A stretch of 64,000 bases of DNA, taken from positions 1-64,000 of the forward strand of contig NZ_SPMZ01000028.1 in assembly GCF_012939995.1 (NCBI RefSeq), read 5' to 3'. A model generated the notes under the pieces. That model saw only the letters and a list, made by a program, of their open reading frames with translations, did not search any database and was not told the DNA's origin. The translations under genes were made by a program, and so were the position numbers. Below, in pieces: positions 39,855-48,264 of this stretch. This stretch comes from Candidatus Competibacter phosphatis (GTDB taxonomy: Bacteria > Pseudomonadota > Gammaproteobacteria > Competibacterales > Competibacteraceae). Each line of letters opens with the position of its first letter. The stretch's first letter is position 1.

Positions 39855-41009
39855 TTACAGGTAATAGGTTTTCAGCGGTGGAAAGCCGTTGAATTCGATG
39901 GCGCTGTAGGAGGCCGTGTAAGCCCCGGTGGAGAGCCAGAAAATCCGGTCGCCAATCTCCAGCGACAGCGGCAGTTGATACTTGTAATGCTCGTACATGA
40001 TGTCCAGGCTGTCGCAGGTCGGCCCGGCCAGGATCACATCCCCGGTTTCGCCGGTTTTCTCGGTGTAAGCCGGGTATTTAATCGATTCGTCGACGGTCTC
40101 CATCAGACCGTTGAAGATGCCGACATCGGTATAGACCCAGCGTTTCAAATCGGTTTTCGATTTCTTGGCGATCGAAACCACTTCGCTGACCAGCACCCCC
40201 GCTTCGCCCACCAACCCGCGTCCGGGCTCCAGATAGATGGCCGGGACGGAGTCGCCGAAATGCAGGTCGAGATAGCGGTTGATTTCCTCCGCATACACGG
40301 AGAGCGGGTTGCTTTTCACCAGGTAATCGGCCGGGAAACCGCCCCCCATGTTCATCGCCTTCATGTAGATGCCGGCGCTCTCGATCTGGTCGTACAAGTC
40401 GCGAACTTGGGCGATCGCCGCGTCCCAGGCCGGGATTTCGCGTTGTTGCGAGCCGACGTGAAACGAAATGCCATACGGTTCCAGACCGAGATCGGCGGCC
40501 AATGACACCAGTTCCGTCAACATTCGCGGCTGGCAACCGAACTTGCGCGACAGCGGCCAATCGGAATCGGAGGTGACCGCATCCATCAACAGCCGAAAGA
40601 ATATCCGCGAACCGGGCGCTTCCTTGGCGAGGTGGCGGACATCCGCCTCGCTGTCGCTGGCGAAAAGCCGGATGCCCTTGTCGTAGGCTTCCCGGACATG
40701 CCGCGCTTTCTTGATGGTATTGCCGAAGCTGAGGCGATCGGGCGTCACGCCGAGGTCGAGCATTTGATCGAGTTCGTAAACCGAAGCGATGTCGAAGCAA
40801 GAACCCAGATCCCGCAGCAAAGCCAGCACTTCCTTCCCGGGGTTCGCCTTGACCGCGTAATAGATCTTCGCGTTGGGAAAATGGGTGCGGAACGCCTGGA
40901 ATTTCTGTCGGACTCGATCCAGCGAGACCAGCAGAAAGGGGGTCTCCTTAGTGGCCGAAAACGCGACAATTTTTTCCCATTCAGCCGGGGAATAAGCATT
41001 CGGATGCAT
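39855..41009 (-). CDS. speC: Type III PLP-dependent ornithine decarboxylase
   Basis: The ATG at 41009 has GAGGAAG upstream and gives 384 residues, close to SpeC of Pseudomonas. PLP Lys is in YYAVKANPGKEV; other sites are SFGNTIKK, SFHVGSQ, NMGGGFPADY, EPGRGLVGEAG and the catalytic Cys region GPTCDSLDIMYE. The fold-III enzymes decarboxylate ornithine (some also lysine) to putrescine. The frame extends 15 residues upstream without support. Substrate preference cannot be read. Confidence 0.88.
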   Translation of the reverse strand: MHPNAYSPAEWEKIVAFSATKETPFLLVSLDRVRQKFQAFRTHFPNAKIYYAVKANPGKEVLALLRDLGSCFDIASVYELDQMLDLGVTPDRLSFGNTIKKARHVREAYDKGIRLFASDSEADVRHLAKEAPGSRIFFRLLMDAVTSDSDWPLSRKFGCQPRMLTELVSLAADLGLEPYGISFHVGSQQREIPAWDAAIAQVRDLYDQIESAGIYMKAMNMGGGFPADYLVKSNPLSVYAEEINRYLDLHFGDSVPAIYLEPGRGLVGEAGVLVSEVVSIAKKSKTDLKRWVYTDVGIFNGLMETVDESIKYPAYTEKTGETGDVILAGPTCDSLDIMYEHYKYQLPLSLEIGDRIFWLSTGAYTASYSAIEFNGFPPLKTYYL

Positions 41010-41094
41010 CGGTTGCTTCCTCAGGTGGTGGATGGTCCGCGAAATGCGGCGCAACGATACTGCGATCCGGGCGTGCTTGAAAGCCCTGTCGTCA

Positions 41095-42309
41095 TCATCC
41101 GCAAGGCATCAGCTCCCCGCTCGGACCGAAGCCGAGCAACGGCCGATCCAGACCCACCGCTTCCGTCGCCGCCGCCACGAAGGTTTCCAGCGAAGATCGA
41201 TACTGGATGCCTCCCCGATAGTAACGCGCCGCTTCGCCGTCGAGTTGATCCAGGCAGGTGATGGCCAGACCCGCGTTCACGGTCAAGGCCGGATAGGCGG
41301 CCGCGTCGCTCAGATCCTCATGGATGGCGCGTCCCAGCAGATCCAGATCCAGCCAAGCGAACCGCAAGGTACCCTGATGTTCGTTGGGAATGTTCGTCGT
41401 ATCGACGATTCCCGGATAAGGCTTTTCGGGTCGCTCGCGCGGCAGCGGGCCGGCGCCATGCCGGGTCAGATAGGCGCGAGTGACGTAGGTCACGTCCAGT
41501 CGCTCCAGACCCAGTTCGTCGGCCAGGGCGAGTACGTTGCGCAGCCCGGTGTTGGAGCGAGTGACGTGGGGGAAGCAACCGCGATCTTGATCGAGCAGCA
41601 GACCCTGGGCGCCTTCGAAAACCAGGGGTCGATCCCGAATCGCCGCCCGTGCCTCGGTCGTGATCGTGACATCCAGAAAGTGCCTCGCGTCCTCGACGTA
41701 GTGTTCCAAGATGGCGTCCGACCGAAACAAATCGGCGTTGGCTTCGAAGGTGTGCGCGACACCCAACCGGGCCAGTCGGGCCGGCGCGTACTCGCGGCGG
41801 ATGGCGTCGAGACGGTTGGTCAACATCGATGGATCCGCCAAATCGGCGACGGTCAGCGCGAAACGGCCATCCAGGTTGCGTTCCAGGGTTTCGCCGAAAC
41901 CGATGCCGCAACTGCCGTGCCGATCGGCTCCCCGTTCCCGCTCGACGATTTGGTTGATCATCATGTCGTAGGGGGTGGTCACCGGGCTGGCGGGATCGAC
42001 GTAGACCGTTGGCGTGACGCCTTGGGCCGCCAACAAGTCCAGTTCCTTCAGGAACAGGATGGGATTGGCGACGAAAAAGCGCGATAGATAGGTGGCGGCG
42101 CCGGCCAGCGCGCCGCTGCCGACATGGCTGAATACGTGGCGCCGGCCATCCGGGGCGACCACCGTGTGGCCGGCCTGCGCGCCGCCGTTGAAGCGAACCA
42201 CGATCGCATCGTCACCGATTTCCATCACATGATGAGCGGTCAGTCGACCCTTGCCCTCGTCGCCGAACTGGGCACCGATCACGACCCGAGCGGTTTTGTT
42301 GAGATGCAT
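41095..42309 (-). CDS. Divergent adenylosuccinate synthetase (PurA) paralogue
   Basis: The ATG at 42309 has GGAGGAG 9 bp upstream; a GTG at 42327 would put that site inside the gene. The 404-residue protein keeps the PurA P-loop (GAQFGDEGKGR, with Asp17, Lys20), catalytic His48 (NGGAQAGHT), FEGAQGLLLDQDRG, FPHVTRSNT and GAGPLP. The loop that in E. coli reads TTGRRRRTGWLD is here GTLRFAWLD, so most arginines that hold aspartate and IMP are lost. The TKLD guanine motif is TCLD, and the C-terminal GPDRTE is GPSGE. It is about 30 residues shorter than housekeeping PurA. It likely joins a different amine or nucleotide. Third gene of a J-domain/VWA/PurA-like operon. Confidence 0.8.
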   Translation of the reverse strand: MHLNKTARVVIGAQFGDEGKGRLTAHHVMEIGDDAIVVRFNGGAQAGHTVVAPDGRRHVFSHVGSGALAGAATYLSRFFVANPILFLKELDLLAAQGVTPTVYVDPASPVTTPYDMMINQIVERERGADRHGSCGIGFGETLERNLDGRFALTVADLADPSMLTNRLDAIRREYAPARLARLGVAHTFEANADLFRSDAILEHYVEDARHFLDVTITTEARAAIRDRPLVFEGAQGLLLDQDRGCFPHVTRSNTGLRNVLALADELGLERLDVTYVTRAYLTRHGAGPLPRERPEKPYPGIVDTTNIPNEHQGTLRFAWLDLDLLGRAIHEDLSDAAAYPALTVNAGLAITCLDQLDGEAARYYRGGIQYRSSLETFVAAATEAVGLDRPLLGFGPSGELMPCG

Positions 42310-42336
42310 GGCGATGAACTCCTCCACATCCGTTCG

Positions 42337-43254
42337 TCAGAACCGCACCACGCCAGCCGCCGGGCCGGGGGAGGGTGTCAGCCCGCCCACGGCGCGCTGT
42401 ACCACCAGGGCGGTCTGCCGCGATGACCAGCTTTTCGCCACCCGATCGCGGTCGCGGCCTTCGTTGACTTCGATCGCCGACACGATGACCTCCGCCAGCT
42501 TGGTGTGATCGGACAGGCCGATCACCCTCTGTCCGAGCAGATCGACCCAGCGGCTCCGTACCCCGTGCGGGTCGCGGCGTGCGTGCGAACCTTCCTCGAC
42601 GATGACGTGGAAAACGTGGTACATGCGGCTGACCATGGTCAGCAATTCGTGGGAGCTGAAATCGCGTTGCGGCCGGTCGCCGATGAAGCGGGCGATGGCC
42701 TTGGCCGGCAAATCGCGCGGCGGCTCTTCGTCGCCGACCGTGAACAGATAGCCTTTCTTGCCGCGCTTCTCGAAACAATCGATCGAGGTATGCAGCGCCG
42801 CGAAGTACCACGGCAGGGTGTAGGACTCGCAGGAATTGCCGCCGCCGCCTTTTTCCAGCCAGATTTTTTCCAACTGGCGGGCGATACGAATGTCGGCCTC
42901 GAATTGCGTCACTTGCAACGGCGCCCGATCGTACAGCACATCGCCGATGCCGGCGCACAGGATGTGGGGATCGGACACCGGTTTACGGGCCAGAATCTCC
43001 TCGACCATGGTGCCCAGCCCCTTGCGGGCCAAGGCGTCGGCGATCATGCCCATCGAGCCGGTCACGTCCAGCCCGACCACGATGGCGGTCGATGCCGGGT
43101 TCAAATCCGAATCCCGCGATTCGCGCATGACCGCTCCCAAGGGGTCGAGAACCTTGTCCATGCCTCGCGAGGCGAACACGGCGTCGGTGGTCTTGTGGGC
43201 AGTCGATTTAGCGTAGCTTGTCCAATCACTTGGATTCCAGCGAGCGGTTCCCAT
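42337..43254 (-). CDS. VWA-like protein with MIDAS motif
   Basis: The 305-residue protein is predicted cytosolic. It has a MIDAS motif D63-x-T65-x-S67 in IVVGLDVTGSMGMIADAL and a later acidic site in LFTVGDEEPP (Asp175). A glycine-rich turn (EKGGGGNSCESYTLPWYFAA) lies between them. This is a VWA fold able to bind a divalent cation and a partner protein. An AAGGAGA ribosome site lies before the ATG. Middle gene of the operon: 18 bp after the J-domain gene, 27 bp before the PurA-like gene. No signal peptide, no transmembrane segment. Role unknown. Confidence 0.8.
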   Translation of the reverse strand: MGTARWNPSDWTSYAKSTAHKTTDAVFASRGMDKVLDPLGAVMRESRDSDLNPASTAIVVGLDVTGSMGMIADALARKGLGTMVEEILARKPVSDPHILCAGIGDVLYDRAPLQVTQFEADIRIARQLEKIWLEKGGGGNSCESYTLPWYFAALHTSIDCFEKRGKKGYLFTVGDEEPPRDLPAKAIARFIGDRPQRDFSSHELLTMVSRMYHVFHVIVEEGSHARRDPHGVRSRWVDLLGQRVIGLSDHTKLAEVIVSAIEVNEGRDRDRVAKSWSSRQTALVVQRAVGGLTPSPGPAAGVVRF

Positions 43255-43272
43255 GGCGTTCTCCTTCTCAGG

Positions 43273-44319
43273 TCAGTAGAGGTCTTGACGGGTCAAATCC
43301 AGCTCGACGAAACGGCGTTCGTCGAAGCTGGCGGGTAATACCTGGCGCTGCCAGGTCTGGTAATCGTCGAGGGCGCAAGCGCCGGCCGGCAGCCGTAGCC
43401 AGTCGATCATCGGCGGCGGCGCGGCCTTTTCGCGCGCCAGCCGCGATCCGGTGATATCGCCCAGCAGTTCCCGGCCCAGCGCCCGGATCGACTCCAGGTC
43501 GATGCGATGATCGCCCCGCCGGTGAGTCATGACGTCGATAGGGGCGTACTGGATGGTGGCGGCCGGCGCGGCGCGCAGCGGTTCTCCTTGCCGGACCGCA
43601 TACCACCAACCGCCGAGCAGGGCGCCGCTGTGCGCTGGCGGCGAGATGTAATAGGTTTCGGTCGAAATGGCGTTGTGGACGATGCCGGCATAATCGAGAT
43701 AGCAGGCCAGATTGAGCAGCGAGCTGACGATCCAGGCCACATGACGGGGGTCCAATCGGCCATCGTAGTGGTCGAGCACCTCCCGCAGCGGCAACAGGTC
43801 CGGCGTTTTCCGCACGACCAGTACTTGGCCGGCACCGATTTCGAAACAGCGGATAATCTCGGGCAGGCAGCGCCCGACTTCCGCCGCCATGCGGGCGTCG
43901 GCGCAGGGCAGGCGACCGATGGCGACGAGCGCGTTCGGGAACAGGTCGGCGTGCGCTCGATCCACCAGAGTGGTCACGATGTCGTCGCCGACGAACACCC
44001 GGCCCAATTCGAATTCGCGTTCCCGGTGGTAGCGAACGCGAAACTCCGTTTCGTCGGTCGCGCGTAACCGCAGCAAACCGGGCGTTTGCCAGATGCCGTC
44101 ACGCAGCTTTCCGAGCGCCGCCTCGTACAACCGACCGAGATGTTGAAACACCTCGGTCGCCTCGAGCCGCGAGCACCGATCCGGATGCCAGATCGAAGCC
44201 AGCGCCCGAAATTCCTGGCGGGCAGTCTCCGGGTCGCCGCTGAACAGCCGTTCCGGTTCGGTCGGCGGGATCGCCAGCAGCGTCGCGGCGGACAGGGTTG
44301 GGTTAGTCGTCGTGTTCAT
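43273..44319 (-). CDS. J-domain protein fused to a degenerate kinase-like domain
   Basis: The 348-residue protein has an N-terminal J domain (ETARQEFRALASIWHPDR, HPD at 45-47) flanked by helices. The later part resembles a kinase C-lobe: VAWIVSSLLNLACYLDYAG, then IVHNAISTETYYI where a kinase has HRDLKPEN. The catalytic Asp is missing (HNA) and no DFG is seen, so this is a pseudokinase if the match holds. GGAGGT precedes the ATG. First gene of the operon, directly behind the 38-bp dyad. A recruiting role for Hsp70 is implied by the HPD. Confidence 0.7.
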   Translation of the reverse strand: MNTTTNPTLSAATLLAIPPTEPERLFSGDPETARQEFRALASIWHPDRCSRLEATEVFQHLGRLYEAALGKLRDGIWQTPGLLRLRATDETEFRVRYHREREFELGRVFVGDDIVTTLVDRAHADLFPNALVAIGRLPCADARMAAEVGRCLPEIIRCFEIGAGQVLVVRKTPDLLPLREVLDHYDGRLDPRHVAWIVSSLLNLACYLDYAGIVHNAISTETYYISPPAHSGALLGGWWYAVRQGEPLRAAPAATIQYAPIDVMTHRRGDHRIDLESIRALGRELLGDITGSRLAREKAAPPPMIDWLRLPAGACALDDYQTWQRQVLPASFDERRFVELDLTRQDLY

Positions 44320-44342
44320 CGCGCACCTCCATGGGCGAAGAT

Positions 44343-44380
44343 ATTAACATGATATTTGTATTTTACAATTATCATTTAAT
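44343..44380. promoter_or_regulatory. Long AT-rich operator-like dyad before the J-domain/VWA/PurA-like operon
   Basis: ATGATATTTGTA (44349-44360), TTT, TACAATTATCAT (44364-44375) form 12-bp arms with one mismatch. Adding ATTAA (44343-44347, then a one-base bulge) and TTAAT (44376-44380) extends each arm to 17 bp. It starts 24 bp before the J-domain start codon. On the minus strand a weak -35 (TTGTAA) and -10 (TAATAT) pair lies in and beside it. The region is strikingly AT-rich in a GC-rich genome. An operator is the best reading. Confidence 0.6.
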
Positions 44381-44431
44381 TAATTTCCAAAACGACATCG
44401 CATCCAACATGACCGAGAACGAATCAGTCGC

Positions 44432-45517
44432 TCAGGGCGTTTCGTGCCCAAAAATTTCCAGGGCCGATTCGATCAACCCTCGCACGGCGGAATTTGCCAT
44501 GGTTTTGGTTTCCAAACCGCTGTCGTCCGACGCCGCTTTGGCCAGGGTGGCGGTGCTGTCCCGGACGATGCTGCCCTGATAAGTCGCCGCGCAGTTGTAG
44601 TACGGACAACTGCCGAAATACTCATAGTGGGTGGTGATGGTCACCGTTTGGCTGGAGAAATCGCCTTGATAACCAAAGTAAGTCTCGCCCCGACAGTTCG
44701 CCGATGACGTTTGCGTCAACCGTTCGGACTGGAGGGAAAACAGGCCCTGCGCATCCACCGTGCCGGATACCGCCAGGGTCCCGCCCGAATTTTCCGTGCC
44801 ACTCAACTGGGAGCCGGTTTGGTTCAGTTTCAACTCGCTATTGACCTGCTGGTTAACCGCGAACGGGCAACTGTTGCTGCTCTGCGAGGCTTGGGATTGG
44901 TAGGTACCGCTGAAGTCGTCGGTGGGCGGATCGCCGGCCGTACTGATCCGGGTGATGGCAAAGCCCTGGGCTTCCGTGCGCCATTCCAGCCGGATGTCGT
45001 AAGTCTTGCCCTCGGCGGTAACGTTTTGCAACAGGAACGATCCGCTATTGAACGTCGCGGAGGCGCCGCTCAGGCTGACGCTCGCCGGGTCGGCAATATA
45101 GGCGTTGGGGAAGCGGGTGACGTTGAAATCGACCGCTGCGTCCTTGAGCGCGCCTTCCCGGTCAATCGCCCGGATCAGGATGGCGTGCGAGCCGGCGAGC
45201 AGGCTCGAATAGTTGAACGCCATCGAAAATCCGGCGTTGGCGGCATTGGGATAGTTCGGATAGGCGTCGCCCACATCGGAACGCCGACCGCCGGTGGGGA
45301 TGGGCGTGAGGAGCGCGCCATCCACGTACAGTTCGACCCGGTCGATGCCCGCCGAGCCGACGACCCAACCGCGAATATTGGCCACGCCGGAATAGGTGTC
45401 GCCAGCGGACGGCTCCTCGACCGTCAGCACAATATCACCAGCCCAGACGCTCGAAAGGGACGCCACGCTCGAACCGAACAGCAGCGCGGACAGCAAGCTC
45501 TTGCAAATCGGATTCAC
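44432..45517 (-). CDS. Secreted protein with Ig-like domain
   Basis: GTG start at 45517 after GGAGG. The 361-residue protein has a signal peptide (SLLSALLFGSSVASLSSVWA), then an Ig-like segment (YSGVANIRGWVVGSAGIDRV, ELYVDGALLTPI, ANAGFSMAFNYSSLLAGSH) and a Ser/Thr/Gly-rich C-terminal part with cysteines. No enzyme motif. Probably a cell-surface or secreted adhesin-like protein. It precedes the AT-rich dyad region on the same strand as the J-domain operon. Confidence 0.65.
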   Translation of the reverse strand: MNPICKSLLSALLFGSSVASLSSVWAGDIVLTVEEPSAGDTYSGVANIRGWVVGSAGIDRVELYVDGALLTPIPTGGRRSDVGDAYPNYPNAANAGFSMAFNYSSLLAGSHAILIRAIDREGALKDAAVDFNVTRFPNAYIADPASVSLSGASATFNSGSFLLQNVTAEGKTYDIRLEWRTEAQGFAITRISTAGDPPTDDFSGTYQSQASQSSNSCPFAVNQQVNSELKLNQTGSQLSGTENSGGTLAVSGTVDAQGLFSLQSERLTQTSSANCRGETYFGYQGDFSSQTVTITTHYEYFGSCPYYNCAATYQGSIVRDSTATLAKAASDDSGLETKTMANSAVRGLIESALEIFGHETP

Positions 45518-45599
45518 GGCAAACCTCCAGGCAAACGCAATCGATCAGGCCGTCGATTCTAAATCCCCAAGGCGCGCGAGGCTCTACATCTTTTTTTTT

Positions 45600-45629
45600 G
45601 TTACACTTTATGCTTGCACACAGTCTAAT
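45600..45629 (+). promoter_or_regulatory. Sigma-70-like promoter for the thioesterase gene
   Basis: -35 GTTACA (45600-45605), 18-bp spacer, -10 TCTAAT (45624-45629, five of six). The sequence TTACACTTTATGCTT is the same as in the E. coli lac promoter. A T9 run lies just upstream (45591-45599). The start codon at 45648 leaves a short leader. Confidence 0.5.
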
Positions 45630-45647
45630 CATGAGCGAGACCAGCCG

Positions 45648-46139
45648 ATGAATCAGAATCAACAAGCCTTTCAGGACTTCTATCCCGACGAACTCAGCCA
45701 TTGCTACGGTTGCGGCCGGCTGAACGAACAGGGATTGCAACTCAAAAGCTACTGGGACGGCGAGGAAACCGTGGCCCACTTGGAACCGCGACCCCATTAC
45801 ATCGCGATCCCCGGTTACGTGTACGGCGGCTTGATCGCTTCGCTGATCGATTGCCACGGCACCGGCACGGCTTCGGCGGCGGCCTATCGCGCGGCCGGAC
45901 GCGAACTGGGCAGCGAACCCCCGTTTCGCTTCGTGACCGCATCGCTGCAGGTGGACTACCTGCGGCCGACTCCGCTGGGGGTATCGCTCGAAATTCGCGG
46001 CCGGATCGAAGAAATCAAAGGTCGCAAGGTGGTGGTGAGCGCGACGGTGACGGCGGCGGGCGAGGTCTGCGCGCGCGGTCGGGTCGTGGCGGTGCAGATG
46101 CCGGAAAACATGTTGCCGCCAGCCGGCGGGGCAGGTTGA
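45648..46139 (+). CDS. PaaI-type hotdog thioesterase
   Basis: The 163-residue protein starts at ATG 45648. Motifs are CYGCGRLNEQGLQLKSYWDG, the HxxxPGYVYGGLIASLIDCHG pattern (catalytic Asp in the IDCHGTG helix), LQVDYLRPTPLG and VVVSATVTAAGEVCARGR. This is the 4HBT fold of acyl-CoA thioesterases with unknown acyl substrate. The conserved N-terminal CYGCG may bind zinc. Convergent with the PilZ gene (13 bp gap). Confidence 0.85.
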   Translation: MNQNQQAFQDFYPDELSHCYGCGRLNEQGLQLKSYWDGEETVAHLEPRPHYIAIPGYVYGGLIASLIDCHGTGTASAAAYRAAGRELGSEPPFRFVTASLQVDYLRPTPLGVSLEIRGRIEEIKGRKVVVSATVTAAGEVCARGRVVAVQMPENMLPPAGGAG

Positions 46140-46152
46140 CCGCCCGCGCGGG

Positions 46153-46560
46153 TTAACCTGGAAAATCCCGCGCGAATCTGGCCACCCACTCCATCGCTGC
46201 TTCCTCGCCCGAAAGCTGCCGTCCTTCCCGTTCCAGGATCTGCCTCTGGTAGTGATTGATGTGGCAAATTTGCTCGATCATGCGAACCGCGAATTCGGTG
46301 TTCTCGTCGGCAAAGCGCACGCCCACCTCGAAATGACGGTTGGTCTTGCGACACCAGACAATGGTGCCGGTGACGGTGAACTCCGGTTCCCGGATCGGAA
46401 TCGCGATGTGGATCACGCAACCCCGTTCGATGGAGGTGTCGGCGCGAAAACACAATCCACCCCGACTGATATTCCGTAGCCGGTTTTTCCAGCAGCTTCC
46501 GACATGGGCGACGCTGTACGTGATGGGAATGTCCGAGGGGTGGCGAATGAATTGTCGCAT
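46153..46560 (-). CDS. PilZ-domain protein
   Basis: The 135-residue protein starts at ATG 46560. c-di-GMP binding motifs RQFIRHPSD (RxxxR) and NISRGGLCF ([DN]xSxxG) are intact. A C-terminal helical tail (YQRQILEREGRQLSGEEAAM) follows. Stand-alone PilZ effectors receive c-di-GMP, for example from the GGDEF protein at 11.8-12.8 kb. Target unknown. The longer frame to 46596 has no support. Confidence 0.85.
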   Translation of the reverse strand: MRQFIRHPSDIPITYSVAHVGSCWKNRLRNISRGGLCFRADTSIERGCVIHIAIPIREPEFTVTGTIVWCRKTNRHFEVGVRFADENTEFAVRMIEQICHINHYQRQILEREGRQLSGEEAAMEWVARFARDFPG

Positions 46561-46772
46561 CGGCCGCACTCCACGCCGCGAGGTTGAGTGGCCCACTCAT
46601 CCGCGCCGGCGGCGGGCGAGTGCTTTGATAGTTCAATTATAGACACCAGCATTTGCACCGTATCCGCCATCCATCCTCGTGTACCCGATGGCGGTCCAAG
46701 GGCGTCGCGGTTCGATTTGCCCGCCCGAGGGAACCCGAACTCCGTCATGACCGACAAGGCGGACAGGAGCGG

Positions 46773-47057
46773 CTACCGTTCGGTATCCGGCGGTTGGACT
46801 TCCTGGTTCTGCCCATCGGCTGGCGGCGAAATCTCTTGTCCCATGGTAACAATGTGCGGATCCGCGGCGGGGATTCCAGCCTGCCCGGTAAACGGGCGGT
46901 TGATGTTCAGGCTCATGTCGCCGCCGCGCGAGCTGGCCGGACACGGGTCGGCCTGGTAGCTGATTCGGCCGCTGGGATCGACGCACTTGTTGGCCGCCAG
47001 CACCGGCGTCGCGAGCAGGCTCAGCATGATCAATCCAGATCCAGTGGGACATTTCAT
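46773..47057 (-). CDS. DUF4124-type small exported protein
   Basis: The 94-residue protein has GGAGAA before the ATG, a signal peptide (GLIMLSLLATPVLA), and the DUF4124 pattern NKCVDPSGRISYQADPCP. The rest is polar and Pro/Gln-rich. A periplasmic protein of unknown role common in gammaproteobacteria. Confidence 0.75.
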   Translation of the reverse strand: MKCPTGSGLIMLSLLATPVLAANKCVDPSGRISYQADPCPASSRGGDMSLNINRPFTGQAGIPAADPHIVTMGQEISPPADGQNQEVQPPDTER

Positions 47058-47151
47058 GGCGTTCTCCGGTTTCGAAATGGCTCCGAGCGGACGATTCTAA
47101 CCCGATCAAGCAGTTGTGGACGGAGTTTCGACCAGCCGCGATGATGGTCGT

Positions 47152-48261
47152 TTAATACATCCGATGACGAAACAGCCAGCCGGCCAGGATCAGGCTGACC
47201 AGGCCGATGAGCGCCATAGGCCAGTATTGATCCATCAGCAAGGCGTAAGAGTCGCCTTGCAGGAATACCCCGCGCAGCACGATGAGAAAATAGCGTAGAG
47301 GATTGATGTAGGTCAGCCACTGCACCGCTTCCGGCATGTTGGCGATGGGGGTGGCAAAGCCGGACAGGATTATCGCCGGCACCATGAACAGAAAGGCGCC
47401 GAGCAAGCCCTGCTGCTGGGTCACCGCCAGCGACGAGATCATCAGACCGACCCCCACCGCCGACAGCAGGAACAACGCCATCCCCAAGTACAGCGCGCCG
47501 ACCGAACCGCGCAGCGGGATACCGAAACCATGGACCGCGATGGCCACGATCAGACTGCCTTGCAGCAAGCCGATCAACAAACCGGGAATGGACTTGCCGA
47601 TCAGAATTTCCACCGGTCGCAGCGGCGTCACCAGCAACTGATCGAAGGTGCCGGCCTCGCGTTCTCGCGCCACCGACAGGGCGGTCACGATCAGGGTCAC
47701 CACCAGGGTCAGCAGGCCGACGATGCCCGGCACCACGAACCAACGTGATTCCAGGTTGGCGTTGTACCAGGGGCGGATTTCGAGATGCGCCGGTGGCCCG
47801 GATCGACCGTGACGCGCTGCCCAGGTATCGTTGAAGTCGGTGACGATGCCGCGCGTGTAGTTCAGCGCCAGCATGGCGGTGTTGGAATTGCGCCCATCCA
47901 GGATCACCTGCACCGAACCGCTGCCGCCGCTCAGGATTTCCTGGCTGAAACGAGGATCGATGCGCAGAACCAGCAGCGCCTGGCGGTCATCGATCAGGGG
48001 CGCGACTTGGGCATCGTGATCGATCCGCGCCACCACCTCGAAGTTGCGCGAGCCCTCGAAGCGCGCGATCAGCTCCCGGGCGGCGGCGCCCTGGTCCTGG
48101 TCGTAAATGGCGATGGAAGCGTTTTGCAGGTCGAAGGTGGCGGCGAAGCCGAACACCAGCAATTGAGCGATGGGCGGGCCGATCAGCACGAAGCGGCTGC
48201 GCTTATCCCTGAGCAGGGCCAGCAACTCCTTCAAGGCCAGGGCGAGGATGTGTTGCAGCAT
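47152..48261 (-). CDS. ABC-2 type permease (YbhR-like)
   Basis: The 369-residue protein has an N-terminal helix (SRFVLIGPPIAQLLVFGFAA), a large periplasmic domain and about five C-terminal helices (WFVVPGIVGLLTLVVTLIVT, FLLSAVGVGLMISSLAV, FMVPAIILSGFATPI, PMALIGLVSLILAGW). The ABC-2 motif VAREREAGTFDQLLVTPLRP is present. Last gene in a YbhGFSR-like operon; starts 3 bp after the previous permease stop. Confidence 0.85.
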   Translation of the reverse strand: MLQHILALALKELLALLRDKRSRFVLIGPPIAQLLVFGFAATFDLQNASIAIYDQDQGAAARELIARFEGSRNFEVVARIDHDAQVAPLIDDRQALLVLRIDPRFSQEILSGGSGSVQVILDGRNSNTAMLALNYTRGIVTDFNDTWAARHGRSGPPAHLEIRPWYNANLESRWFVVPGIVGLLTLVVTLIVTALSVAREREAGTFDQLLVTPLRPVEILIGKSIPGLLIGLLQGSLIVAIAVHGFGIPLRGSVGALYLGMALFLLSAVGVGLMISSLAVTQQQGLLGAFLFMVPAIILSGFATPIANMPEAVQWLTYINPLRYFLIVLRGVFLQGDSYALLMDQYWPMALIGLVSLILAGWLFRHRMY

Positions 48262-48264
48262 GGA

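Noticed and set aside
41095-44319. Z-genome (2-aminoadenine) phage system because of the PurA-like gene
   Set aside because: No DatZ, DpoZ or other phage genes are present, and the PurA-like protein keeps the catalytic Asp of PurA.
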